A stretch of 44,441 nucleotides of DNA from an uncultured Porphyromonadaceae bacterium (GCA_946414395.1 CAMKOE010000020.1:1-44441); one strand, 5' to 3'. Counted from the stretch's first letter, positions 16,317-23,598 are shown. The notes: a model not told the origin generated them from the sequence alone. Translations and numbers: made by a program.

Positions 16317-16694
16317 ATGGGCCCCGTTGACGACAAGCAACAGTTGGTAGCCCTGTATGAACGCATGTACAAGGCCATGATTGCCAAGGATAGCGCTGTC
16401 CTTGACGAGGTCCATGCCGATGACTTTGTGCTGGTGCACATGACTGGCATGCACCAGAGCAAGGACGCCTATATCCGTTCCATCATGAACGGCACGCTCA
16501 ACTACTACTCTGCTGTGACCGAGTCGCTCGACATCATCGTCGATGGCTGCAAGGCCGTGATTACCGGTCACAGTAAGGTGGAGGCAGCGGTCTTTGGCGG
16601 CGGCCGTCACACTTGGCCCCTATCCCTGCGATTCGAGGCCCGCAAGAGGAATGGCCAATGGCGCTTGACTCACAGTCAAGCATCGACCTACTAG
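16317..16694 (+). CDS. NTF2-like (SnoaL/DUF4440 type) protein
   Basis: A 125-residue cone-shaped alpha+beta protein. The order is an N-terminal helix pair (DKQQLVALYERMYKAMIAKDSAVLDEVHADDFVLVHMTGMHQSKDAYIRSI), then strands ESLDIIVDGCKAVITGHSKVEAAVFGGGRHTWPLSLRFEARKRNGQWRLTHSQAS. This matches nuclear-transport-factor-2-like proteins with a small-molecule pocket. It lies 2 bases after the flavodoxin stop, so the two are surely co-transcribed; other NTF2-like proteins in redox operons act as enzymes or ligand binders, but this one's substrate is unknown. A heptamer array begins at its stop codon. Confidence 0.8.
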   Translation: MGPVDDKQQLVALYERMYKAMIAKDSAVLDEVHADDFVLVHMTGMHQSKDAYIRSIMNGTLNYYSAVTESLDIIVDGCKAVITGHSKVEAAVFGGGRHTWPLSLRFEARKRNGQWRLTHSQASTY

Positions 16695-16766
16695 TTAACA
16701 GTTAACAATGAATAGTGAATAGATGTCATCCGCCCACTTGATCAGGCGATACATACTGTTCTTAAA
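16693..16766 (+). repeat. Heptamer array and core element before the aldo/keto reductase gene
   Basis: At 16693-16720 there are four 7-base units, AGTTAAC twice, then AATGAAT and AGTGAAT, starting inside the preceding stop codon. At 16746-16766 is a 21-base core beginning GCGATACATACTGT and ending CTTAAA. It is 17 of 21 identical to the core at 21314-21334, and ends 20 bases before the ATG, against 19 bases at the other site. Confidence 0.7.
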
Positions 16767-16786
16767 CTTTCGACTCAAATACAACA

Positions 16787-17629
16787 ATGAAGACAATCAA
16801 GTTATCAAACGGCGTGGAAATGCCCTTGCTGGGCTACGGCGTGTTCCAGGTGTCACCCGAGGAGTGTGAGCGCTGCGTGAGTGACGCCATCGAGGTGGGC
16901 TACCGCCTCATCGATACCGCGCAAGCCTATTTCAACGAGGAGGGTGTGGGTAATGCTATCGTGAAGAGTGGCGTGCCCCGCAATGAACTGTTTATCACCA
17001 CCAAAGTGTGGATTTCCAATGCGGGCGAGGAGCGTGCCGCCCGCTCCATCGACGAGTCGCTGCGCAAGTTGCAGACCGACTACATCGACCTGCTGCTCAT
17101 TCATCAGCCCTATGGTGACTATTATGGCACCTATCGCGCAATGGAGAAAGCACTCGAGCAGGGTAAGGCGCGCGCCATTGGCGTCTCCAACTTCCAGGCA
17201 GGCCGCTTTGTTGATTTAGCCCTCAAGGCCACTGTTAAGCCCATGGTCAATCAGTTGGAAACCAATGTGCTGTCGCAGCAGAACGACATCATGCCGTGGC
17301 TGGCCGAGTTTGGCACCAAGCAGATGGCCTGGGCCCCGCTGGGACAAGGACGCAACAACCTGTTTGCCGACCCGGTGCTGACCGAGATTGGCGCCCAGTA
17401 TGGCAAAACGCCCGCTCAGGTGGCCCTGCGCTGGCTCACCCAGCGCGGCATCGTTGCCATCCCCAAGAGTACCCATCGCGAGCGCATGATCCAGAATCTG
17501 GACATCTTTGACTTCTCGCTCACGCCCGTTGACATCCAGCGCATTGCCCAGATGAACCTGACCGATGAGGGCAATGTCAACTTCAACGACCCCAACTTCA
17601 TCAAGTACCTCATCGAGACCTACGGTTGA
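16787..17629 (+). CDS. Aldo/keto reductase
   Basis: A 280-residue NADPH-dependent oxidoreductase of the AKR5-like group (2,5-diketo-gluconate reductase type). The catalytic tetrad is complete: D43 and Y48 in RLIDTAQAYFNEEG, K73 in FITTKVW and H106 in LLLIHQPYGD. Cofactor-binding blocks are IGVSNFQ, NQLETN, WAPLGQG and the C-terminal IPKSTHRERMIQN. Length and start MKTIKLSNGVEMPLLGYG are typical. The physiological substrate is not predictable. It is a single gene, with a repeat element upstream and a large hairpin element downstream. Confidence 0.93.
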   Translation: MKTIKLSNGVEMPLLGYGVFQVSPEECERCVSDAIEVGYRLIDTAQAYFNEEGVGNAIVKSGVPRNELFITTKVWISNAGEERAARSIDESLRKLQTDYIDLLLIHQPYGDYYGTYRAMEKALEQGKARAIGVSNFQAGRFVDLALKATVKPMVNQLETNVLSQQNDIMPWLAEFGTKQMAWAPLGQGRNNLFADPVLTEIGAQYGKTPAQVALRWLTQRGIVAIPKSTHRERMIQNLDIFDFSLTPVDIQRIAQMNLTDEGNVNFNDPNFIKYLIETYG

Positions 17630-17688
17630 TTCTCTGCATTGCAATAGAATCAACTTCCACAACTCAGGCAGTTACTGCTCGTTCCGGG

Positions 17689-17816
17689 CATCACGCTAAG
17701 TCGCTAAGCCGCTAAGGTTTTAATTGTTAGATATTTATCCATTGGGAGGATCGCATGGATGAAGAAATAAATAATAAACCTTAGCGACTTTGCGGCCTAG
17801 TGTGTTTTTTGTGATG
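17689..17816. repeat. Hairpin repeat element built from CGCTAAG units
   Basis: The left arm (about 17689-17722) begins CATCACGCTAAG and contains three tandem 8-base units CGCTAAGT, CGCTAAGC, CGCTAAGG (17694-17717). The right arm (about 17775-17816) ends GTGATG and holds CCTTAGCGACTTTGCGG. The arms pair over about 30 bases with mismatches, leaving a loop of about 50 bases. It resembles a small REP or MITE-type element and could also end transcription of the aldo/keto reductase gene. Confidence 0.65.
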
Positions 17817-17834
17817 TCTTTTTTGTTGAAAAAA

Positions 17835-17866
17835 TTTGGCACAATTCTTGCAAATGTCTAATTTAG
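17835..17866 (+). promoter_or_regulatory. Promoter of the glycine-zipper lipoprotein gene
   Basis: TTTG at 17835-17838 and TAATTTAG at 17859-17866 (one mismatch to TAnnTTTG) are separated by 20 bases. The ATG is 31 bases downstream. Confidence 0.65.
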
Positions 17867-17897
17867 CAACATTAAACTCTAAAAATTGGATTTCAAG

Positions 17898-18548
17898 ATG
17901 AAGAAGACAGTATTTGTGGGCCTTGTGGCAACCGCCCTGCTCTTGTCAAGTTGCCAGTCGATGGGTCAGTTCTATGGGGCTGCTACAGGAGCCTCATTGG
18001 GTGGTATGTTCGGTTCGGCCATCGGCGGCATTGCCGACGGCCCGCGTGGACATGACCTGGGCGCCGTGGTTGGCATGGCTGTCGGCGGCATGATTGGCGC
18101 TGCGGCCTCGGCCCCCAAGACCGATGACGGCAACTACCGCTCGAGTGATTACTACTACGAGTATGGTACCGATGATTACCGCCAGAACAATGGCTATAGC
18201 CCTTACGCCAGCCTTGACATTGAGGAAATGCGCTTTGTTGACGAGAACAACAACCGTGCCCTTGATGCCGAGGAGCATGCCCGTCTGGTGTTCATTATCC
18301 GCAACACGGGTCGTGACTATGTCTATGACATCGCCCCGGTGATCACCGTCAGCGGAACCAAGGAAATCTACCTCTCGCCCACGGCCATCATCAAGGAGTT
18401 GGCCCCGGGCAAGGCCGTGCGCTACCAGAGCGAGGTTATCGCTACCAGGAAACTGAAGAACGGCAATGCCGACTTCTCGATTGGCTTCTCGGACGGCGAC
18501 AAACTCTATACGGCCACATCTTTCCAACTGCGCACCCGCAAGCGTTGA
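17898..18548 (+). CDS. Glycine-zipper lipoprotein
   Basis: A 216-residue lipoprotein: signal MKKTVFVGLVATALLLSSC with lipobox LSSC and C19. It is followed by a glycine-zipper membrane segment (YGAATGASLGGMFGSAIGGIADGPRGHDLGAVVGMAVGGMIGAAAS, about 26-72). After a tyrosine-rich linker (SSDYYYEYGTDDYRQNN), residues about 100-216 look like a CARDB-type beta sandwich (ALDAEEHARLVFIIRNTGRDYVYDIAPVITVSG). Glycine zippers often oligomerise in the outer membrane. Its role in envelope structure is inference. The TTG start 4 codons upstream is rejected because MKKTV begins the signal peptide. Confidence 0.85.
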   Translation: MKKTVFVGLVATALLLSSCQSMGQFYGAATGASLGGMFGSAIGGIADGPRGHDLGAVVGMAVGGMIGAAASAPKTDDGNYRSSDYYYEYGTDDYRQNNGYSPYASLDIEEMRFVDENNNRALDAEEHARLVFIIRNTGRDYVYDIAPVITVSGTKEIYLSPTAIIKELAPGKAVRYQSEVIATRKLKNGNADFSIGFSDGDKLYTATSFQLRTRKR

Positions 18549-18570
18549 CCGCATCGGTCAGCAATGAATT

Positions 18571-18610
18571 ACGGGGAACGGCAACCAATCGTTGCTGCTC
18601 CCCGTTTTTT
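18571..18610. terminator. Terminator between the glycine-zipper lipoprotein gene and murI
   Basis: A 15-base-pair stem with two imperfect positions (18571-18585 with 18591-18605), loop CAATC, followed by a run of T on the plus strand. It lies between convergent genes. Confidence 0.8.
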
Positions 18611-18654
18611 GGGGGCTGAGGCTGTTGACGTTATGTGTATGCCAGCAGACCCGG

Positions 18655-19503
18655 CTACAGGATGATGCGCTGGGCATTGACTGGCTCATTGACAAACACG
18701 CTGGCCAGTGGTGAGAAATGGTCGGGATCCTCGGTCGTGAAGTACCGGCAGGAGCCACCCTGACTGCAGTGGCGCTCGATCTCGGGATGACGTTGCAGGT
18801 AATCGGCCAGGCTGTCGGCCACGATGGGGCCCTGCTGGATGATGTTCACACCCTGAGGCCTGTACTGGTTGATCTTGTCGATGAGCAGGGGATAGTGTGT
18901 ACAACCCAGGATGACCGTGTCGATGTCGGGACATTCGCTCATGAGCAGGTCAATGTCCTTCTTGACGAAGTAGTCGGCTCCGTCGCCACCGCTCTCGCGG
19001 TTCTCGACCAGCGGCACCCACATGGGGCAGGCATGGCCGTGAACACGGTAGCCAGGATACATTCCCTCGATCTCGATGTTGTAACTGCGGCTGGCGATGG
19101 TGCCCGGCGTGCCGAAGACCCCGATGTGGCCCGTGCGGGTCAGTTCGCCCACTTTCTCGACAGTGGGCCGCACGACGCCCAGCACGCGGCGGTCGGGGGC
19201 CAGGGTGGGGAGGTCTTGCTGCTGGATGGTGCGCAGCGCCTCGGCCGAGGCCGTGTTACAGGCCAGGATGATGAGATGACAACCCTTGTCAAAAAGGTGC
19301 TTGACGGCCTGTAGCGTGAATTCATAGACCAGTTCGCGCGACCGTGTGCCATAGGGCGCCCGTGCGTTATCGCCCACAAACAGGTAATCATACTGCGGCA
19401 GTACCCGCCTGATGTCCCGCAGGATGGTCAATCCGCCAAAACCGGAGTCAAACACGCCGATGGGTGCCTGCTCGATATCGTTGCCTCGTGTCATTGTAGT
19501 CAT
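18655..19503 (-). CDS. murI: Glutamate racemase
   Basis: A 282-residue cytoplasmic enzyme that converts L-glutamate to D-glutamate for peptidoglycan. The two catalytic cysteines are C82 in IILACNTASAEALR and C201 in VILGCTHYPLLID. Other family blocks are PIGVFDSGFGGLTILRDIRRVLP, FVGDNARAPYGTRS and IGVFGTPGTIASRSY. Length is normal. The start could be the ATG at 19503 or the one three codons later. It is divergent from folP across 81 bases that hold a -7 box for each gene. Confidence 0.96.
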   Translation of the reverse strand: MTTMTRGNDIEQAPIGVFDSGFGGLTILRDIRRVLPQYDYLFVGDNARAPYGTRSRELVYEFTLQAVKHLFDKGCHLIILACNTASAEALRTIQQQDLPTLAPDRRVLGVVRPTVEKVGELTRTGHIGVFGTPGTIASRSYNIEIEGMYPGYRVHGHACPMWVPLVENRESGGDGADYFVKKDIDLLMSECPDIDTVILGCTHYPLLIDKINQYRPQGVNIIQQGPIVADSLADYLQRHPEIERHCSQGGSCRYFTTEDPDHFSPLASVFVNEPVNAQRIIL

Positions 19504-19521
19504 ACTTGGTTAATTTGTCCG

Positions 19522-19529
19522 CAAAGGTA
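19522..19529 (-). promoter_or_regulatory. -7 element for murI
   Basis: TACCTTTG on the minus strand matches TAnnTTTG and lies 18 bases before the ATG. Confidence 0.55.
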
Positions 19530-19552
19530 ATCGATTTTCAGAAATTAATGTG

Positions 19553-19560
19553 TAACTTTG
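19553..19560 (+). promoter_or_regulatory. -7 element for folP
   Basis: TAACTTTG matches TAnnTTTG and ends 24 bases before the ATG at 19585. This excludes the in-frame TTG at 19558, which lies inside the box, as the start. Confidence 0.55.
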
Positions 19561-19584
19561 CAAGTTAAATGTGCTATTGTGGCA

Positions 19585-20448
19585 ATGATGCAACCGTTCA
19601 AGAATTACAGCCTCAACCTGCGCGGTAGGCAGATGACCATCGACCGACCCTGGGTGATGGGCATCGTCAATGTCACGCCCGACTCGTTCTACAGCGGCAG
19701 CCGTGTCGCCGACGATCGCACGCTTGTCGAGCGGGTGCGGCAAATGGTGGCCGACGGGGCCGACATCATCGATGTGGGTGCCTGCTCGACCCGACCTGGG
19801 AGTGGGCAGATAGACGCGCAGGAGGAAATGGCGCGGCTGCAATGGGCACTGGCTGTAATTGGCCGCGAGACGCCCGGTGTCATCCTCTCGGTGGATACTT
19901 ATCGCGCCGACGTGGCACGCCGGTGTGTCGAGCAATGGGGCGTCGATATCATCAACGATATCTCGGGCGGCACGATGGACAAGGCGATGTTCCCGACGAT
20001 GGCTATGCTCAAGGTTCCCTACGTGCTGATGCACATGCGCGGCACGCCCGAGACGATGACCACAATGACCGACTATGGTGACGTCGCTGCCGACGTGCTG
20101 GACTGGCTGACCCGCCGCATCGATGAGTTGAGGCAGATGGGTGTCGCCGATGTGATAGCCGACCCCGGATTTGGGTTCGCCAAGACGCTCGAACAGAATT
20201 ATCAACTGCTGGCGCACCTTGATGCTTTCCATGCCCTGGAAACCCCGTTGCTGGTGGGCGTTTCCCGCAAGCGCATGATTTACATGCCGCTGGGTTGTAC
20301 GGCCGATGAAGCCCTCAACGGCACGACTGTCATCAACACCCTGGCCCTGGAGCGTGGAGCGCACATCCTGCGCGTGCATGACGTGCGCGCAGCGGCCGAG
20401 GCTGTGAAACTTGTCACCCTGGCTCGTGACAATGAGAACCGAACATAA
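19585..20448 (+). CDS. folP: Dihydropteroate synthase
   Basis: A 287-residue TIM-barrel enzyme joining p-aminobenzoate to the pterin pyrophosphate in folate synthesis, and the target of sulfonamides. Signatures are MGIVNVTPDSFYSGSR (25-40), IIDVGACSTRPGSG (61-74), the strand DIINDISGG, YVLMHMRGTPETM and the phosphate-binding GVSRKRM. Two adjacent ATGs (19585 and 19588) are possible starts. The cdaA gene follows 36 bases later in the same direction; this folP-cdaA arrangement is common in Bacteroidetes. Confidence 0.96.
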   Translation: MMQPFKNYSLNLRGRQMTIDRPWVMGIVNVTPDSFYSGSRVADDRTLVERVRQMVADGADIIDVGACSTRPGSGQIDAQEEMARLQWALAVIGRETPGVILSVDTYRADVARRCVEQWGVDIINDISGGTMDKAMFPTMAMLKVPYVLMHMRGTPETMTTMTDYGDVAADVLDWLTRRIDELRQMGVADVIADPGFGFAKTLEQNYQLLAHLDAFHALETPLLVGVSRKRMIYMPLGCTADEALNGTTVINTLALERGAHILRVHDVRAAAEAVKLVTLARDNENRT

Positions 20449-20484
20449 TATATTTTCATAATACGCTTATATCCGTCAAACCGC

Positions 20485-21279
20485 ATGATATTACTTTCAT
20501 CATCAATCTTTTCACTCTTCAGCATCAAGGATCTGCTCGATATCCTGCTGGTAGCGACATTGTTGTACTACTTGTACCGCACGATGAAGGACTCGGGGTC
20601 GCTCGACATCTTTGTCGGTGTGCTGGCCTTTGTGGTCGCGTGGGTGGTGATGTACAAGATGCTGGACATGCGCCTCATCGGCACCATCATGGACAAGTTC
20701 ATCGACATCGGCCTGTTCATCCTCGTCATCCTTTTCCAGGACGAGATCAAGCGGTTCCTCACCGAGTTGGGATCGAGGCGAGGTCTCAAGATATTTGAGA
20801 AACTGTTCAAGAGCAAGAGTGAGATCGAGGACGAGAAAAAATGGATCATGCCGGTCGTGTATGCCTGCATGAACATGGCCAAGACTAAAACCGGTGCCCT
20901 GATTGTCGTGCAGCAGACCATGCCCTTGACCGACTATGAGCGCACGGGCGACATGATCAAGGCCGACATCAATTCGCGCCTCATCGAGAATATCTTCTTC
21001 AAGAACAGTCCCTTGCACGATGGCGCACTCATCATCGGCGGCGGCAAGATTATGAGTGCAGGATGCATCCTGCCCGTCTCCCACGACACCAATATTCCCC
21101 GCTACTTGGGTCTGCGTCACCGCTCGGCCAAGGGCATAGCCCAGGCCACCGATGCCATTGCCATTGTCGTCAGCGAGGAGACCGGTCGTATTTCCTATGC
21201 CCACAAGGGAGAGTTGCACTTGAACCTGTCGAGTACCGACCTCGAGCACGCCCTGTCGGCCCTCGTCGACAACGAGTGA
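20485..21279 (+). CDS. cdaA: Membrane-bound diadenylate cyclase CdaA
   Basis: A 264-residue enzyme that makes cyclic di-AMP from two ATP. Three N-terminal membrane helices are visible (about 16-31, 39-58 and 70-85: DLLDILLVATLLYYLY, LDIFVGVLAFVVAWVVMYKML, FIDIGLFILVILFQ). The DisA_N/DAC catalytic domain carries the DGA motif in SPLHDGALIIGGG (179-181) and the RHR motif in LGLRHRSAKG (211-213), plus ALIVVQQTMPL. No CdaR/YbbR partner gene is adjacent. It is co-directional with folP, 36 bases apart. Confidence 0.95.
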   Translation: MILLSSSIFSLFSIKDLLDILLVATLLYYLYRTMKDSGSLDIFVGVLAFVVAWVVMYKMLDMRLIGTIMDKFIDIGLFILVILFQDEIKRFLTELGSRRGLKIFEKLFKSKSEIEDEKKWIMPVVYACMNMAKTKTGALIVVQQTMPLTDYERTGDMIKADINSRLIENIFFKNSPLHDGALIIGGGKIMSAGCILPVSHDTNIPRYLGLRHRSAKGIAQATDAIAIVVSEETGRISYAHKGELHLNLSSTDLEHALSALVDNE

Positions 21280-21286
21280 GATGGTC

Positions 21287-21353
21287 AGATGTCAGGAATG
21301 TGGTTAGCATTAAGCGATAGTAACTGTACTTAAAACTCAAAACTTAAAACTCA
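21287..21353 (+). repeat. Heptamer repeat and core element before the DUF3109 gene
   Basis: The 21-base core at 21314-21334 begins GCGATAGTAACTGTACTT. It is followed by alternating 7-base units ACTTAAA, ACTCAAA, ACTTAAA, ACTCA that run straight into the ATG at 21354. Upstream are degenerate units related to GTCAGGA. The element at 7295-7409 has the same order on the minus strand: GTCAGGA-type units, core, then TAAAACT-type units. Confidence 0.75.
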
Positions 21354-21935
21354 ATGTTCGATATCGACGGAACACTGGTGAGTCTGGATTTGGTAGAGCG
21401 CTTCTTCTGTTGTGATCTGGATACATGCCTGGGTGCGTGCTGCATCGAGGGCGACTCGGGTGCACCGCTCACCGAGGAAGAGTATCAACATCTCAAGGAA
21501 GTGCTGCCCGAGGTGTGGGATGACCTGTTGCCGCAAGCCCAGCAGCAGATCAAGGAACACGGCGTGGCCTATGTCGACGTCGAGGGCGAACTGGTCACTC
21601 AACTCGTGGGTGGAGCCAATTGTGTCTTCACCACCTATGAGCGCGGTGGCATGTGCCTGTGTGCCATCGAGAAGGCCTATCGGGAGGGCCGCATCAAGTG
21701 GCGCAAGCCCATCTCGTGCTACCTCTATCCCGTGCGCATCAAGCGCTATCCGGGCTATGACGCCGTCAACTATGACCGGTGGAAAATCTGCAAGTGTGCC
21801 GAGGTGCTGGGCCGCCGCGAGAACATCCGCCTCTACCAGTTCCTCAAGCAGCCCCTCATCGACCGCTACGGCCAGCAATGGTACGACACGCTGGTGGCCA
21901 ACTGCGAACTCTACATCAAGGAATACCTCTCCTGA
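21354..21935 (+). CDS. DUF3109 family cysteine-rich protein
   Basis: A 193-residue protein with the DUF3109 signature VERFFCCDLDTCLGACCIEGDSGAPLTEEE near the N-terminus. Further conserved-looking cysteines lie in GGANCVFTTYERGGMCLCAIEKA, KPISCYLYPVRI and WKICKCAEVLG. The spacing resembles YkgJ-type zinc or iron-sulfur binding proteins, and the IKWRKPISCYLYPVRI block is typical. The function of the family is unknown; metal binding is inferred from the cysteines. The start is well placed right after the heptamer element. There is no visible TAnnTTTG promoter. Confidence 0.85.
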   Translation: MFDIDGTLVSLDLVERFFCCDLDTCLGACCIEGDSGAPLTEEEYQHLKEVLPEVWDDLLPQAQQQIKEHGVAYVDVEGELVTQLVGGANCVFTTYERGGMCLCAIEKAYREGRIKWRKPISCYLYPVRIKRYPGYDAVNYDRWKICKCAEVLGRRENIRLYQFLKQPLIDRYGQQWYDTLVANCELYIKEYLS

Positions 21936-21983
21936 CGCACCCCTCCCAATTATAGCATAAAAAGAAAAAAATGCGATTTTTTA

Positions 21984-22013
21984 TTGCCATGTCGGGAAAA
22001 TGTACTACCTTTG
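21984..22013 (+). promoter_or_regulatory. Promoter of rplS
   Basis: TTG at 21984-21986 and TACCTTTG at 22006-22013 are separated by 19 bases. The ATG is 84 bases further, leaving room for a structured leader. Confidence 0.75.
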
Positions 22014-22017
22014 TGCC

Positions 22018-22097
22018 GCTTTTCGTAATCTCTGACAAGAAAAAGTGTGGCTTGTGTATATTACGAAGTGATTATTAACGCATTAATAGATATAATA
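22018..22097 (+). promoter_or_regulatory. Structured 5' leader of rplS, possible ribosomal-protein autoregulation
   Basis: An outer stem pairs TTCGTAAT (22022-22029) with ATTACGAA (22060-22067), and an inner stem pairs ACAAG (22035-22039) with CTTGT (22051-22055), with small internal loops. The fold sits between the promoter and the L19 start. Ribosomal-protein leaders that bind their own product are known in several bacterial groups; that this is one is inference. Confidence 0.5.
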
Positions 22098-22463
22098 ATG
22101 GACTTGATTAAAGTTGCAGAACAAGCATTTGCTACAAACAAGCAGCACCCGCAGTTTTTCCCGGGTGACACGATCACGGTAGCATACCGCATCAAGGAGG
22201 GTAACAAGGAGCGTATCCAGCAGTACCGTGGTGTGGTGATTAAGATCACTGGCGAGGGTGAGAAGAAGCGTTTCACCGTTCGCAAGATCAGTGACAACAT
22301 CGGTGTTGAGCGTATTTTCCCGCTCGAGTCTCCGTTTATCGACAGCATCGTTATCAACAAGCATGGTAAGGTGCGTCGCGCCAAGTTGTATTACCTGCGT
22401 GGTCTCACCGGTAAGAAGGCTCGCATCAAGGAGCGCCGTATCATCAAGAAGGAAGAGGCATAA
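22098..22463 (+). CDS. rplS: 50S ribosomal protein L19
   Basis: A 121-residue large-subunit protein at the 30S-50S interface. Family blocks are [46 protein letters not shown], the signature [45 protein letters not shown] and a basic C-terminus. The start [11 protein letters not shown] is used; the frame is open upstream but would run through the leader. A terminator follows, so the gene is monocistronic rather than in the usual rpsP-rimM-trmD-rplS order. Confidence 0.97.
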   Translation: MDLIKVAEQAFATNKQHPQFFPGDTITVAYRIKEGNKERIQQYRGVVIKITGEGEKKRFTVRKISDNIGVERIFPLESPFIDSIVINKHGKVRRAKLYYLRGLTGKKARIKERRIIKKEEA

Positions 22464-22497
22464 TATCCGCGTCTTTCTTTCTATACCAAGTCATTAT

Positions 22498-22537
22498 GGA
22501 CCGAGGCACACATTACTGCTGCCCCGGTCCAATCTTT
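22498..22537 (+). terminator. Rho-independent terminator after rplS
   Basis: GGACCGAGGCA (22498-22508) pairs with TGCCCCGGTCC (22520-22530) with one mismatch, followed by AATCTTTTT. Confidence 0.8.
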
Positions 22538-22551
22538 TTCCCTGAATCACG

Positions 22552-22851
22552 ATGAATGAGAATCAACAGAAGGTGGACAACACTAGGCGTGGCGCTGCCA
22601 GACGCGCGCTGGATTCAGTCAAGCGGTGGCTGAGCCGCTTGTCGTTCCGCACGGGCGTCATTGTGCTGGCCATGTGTGTGCCGTGCTATATCTTCTCGTT
22701 TGTCCAGATGGCACTGCCCATCAGCGACGGGGCCAAGGCTGCGCTATGGGTCATCTTCTTCGGCCTGGCCAAGACTTTCCAGTATGGCGGACTCACCATC
22801 CTGGGCGTGGAGGGCTGGAAACGCTTGAAAAGCCGCTTTGTCAAGAAATAA
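22552..22851 (+). CDS. Small hypothetical membrane protein
   Basis: A 99-residue protein with a basic N-terminus (RRGAARRALDSVKRWLSRLSFR), then two membrane segments at about 34-55 (GVIVLAMCVPCYIFSFVQMALP) and 62-84 (AALWVIFFGLAKTFQYGGLTILG), ending EGWKRLKSRFVKK. Both termini are positively charged, suggesting both face the cytoplasm. I do not recognise the family. It is flanked by the rplS terminator and the LEA-like gene's own promoter, so it is probably a single gene. Confidence 0.72.
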   Translation: MNENQQKVDNTRRGAARRALDSVKRWLSRLSFRTGVIVLAMCVPCYIFSFVQMALPISDGAKAALWVIFFGLAKTFQYGGLTILGVEGWKRLKSRFVKK

Positions 22852-22882
22852 TACTGTAACCTAAAAAATAGCCTGGTAGCGG

Positions 22883-22912
22883 TTGCCTATTTATAAATAA
22901 TGTGTAACTTTG
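22883..22912 (+). promoter_or_regulatory. Promoter of the LEA-like gene
   Basis: TTG at 22883-22885 and TAACTTTG at 22905-22912 are separated by 19 bases, 71 bases before the preferred ATG. Confidence 0.7.
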
Positions 22913-22983
22913 GGGGCACAGAGGAAGCCGAAACGCTTGAAAGGGAGTAGGCGATGAACCCAATAATCAAGTACAGGATCAAC

Positions 22984-23598
22984 ATGGATGAAGAAATGAA
23001 GAATGCCGAACAGGCAAAAAACGAGGCTACCAATATCTTTGACGAATTGAAGGGCATGCTCGGTGACGCCGCCAATGACGGTGCCGACATGATGGATAAA
23101 CTTAAAGGGATGTTCGAAGGCAAGGAGGGTGACCCCAGTATCTTTGATAAGGCCAAGGAAATGTTCGAGGGCAAGGAAGGTGAAGCCGGCCTGATGGATC
23201 AACTCAAGGAGATGATCGACAAGGGCACAACCGCTGCCGGCGAGATGAGCCAGGACTTCCTGGAGAAAGCCAAGGTGATGTTTGAGACCAAGGAGGGCGA
23301 ACCCAGTCTGCTGGACAAGGCTAAAGAAATGTTTGGCGAGGGTGCCGCCGCTGCTGGCGAGATGATGGACAAGGCCAAGGACTTTGTGGAGCAAGGAAAG
23401 GTTGCCGCTGGTGAGGTCGCTCAGGACCTGAGCCAGAAGGCCAAGGAAGCCTTTGAGCCCAAGGAAGGCGAGGAAAATGTCCTCGATAAGGCTAAGGACG
23501 CCCTCGATGACGCCGCCAAGGCTGCCGATGGCGTGATGGACAAGGTGCAGGATTTCCTGAAGAACGCCTTCGGCCCCAAGGACGAGGGACAGGCTTGA
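22984..23598 (+). CDS. LEA-like repetitive amphipathic protein
   Basis: A 204-residue, highly charged, low-complexity helical protein with no signal peptide or membrane segment. It is built from repeats around D/E-K-A-K-x-M-F-E-x-K-E-G-E: KLKGMFEGKEGDPSIFD, KAKEMFEGKEGEAGLMD, KAKVMFETKEGEPSLLD, KAKEAFEPKEGEENVLD. These alternate with AAGEMxxD and KAKD segments having the 11-residue rhythm of group 3 LEA (LEA_4-type) proteins. An ATG 10 codons upstream (MNPIIKYRIN) is also possible. Such proteins are linked to desiccation or osmotic protection; that role here is inferred. A very strong terminator follows. Confidence 0.75.
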   Translation: MDEEMKNAEQAKNEATNIFDELKGMLGDAANDGADMMDKLKGMFEGKEGDPSIFDKAKEMFEGKEGEAGLMDQLKEMIDKGTTAAGEMSQDFLEKAKVMFETKEGEPSLLDKAKEMFGEGAAAAGEMMDKAKDFVEQGKVAAGEVAQDLSQKAKEAFEPKEGEENVLDKAKDALDDAAKAADGVMDKVQDFLKNAFGPKDEGQA

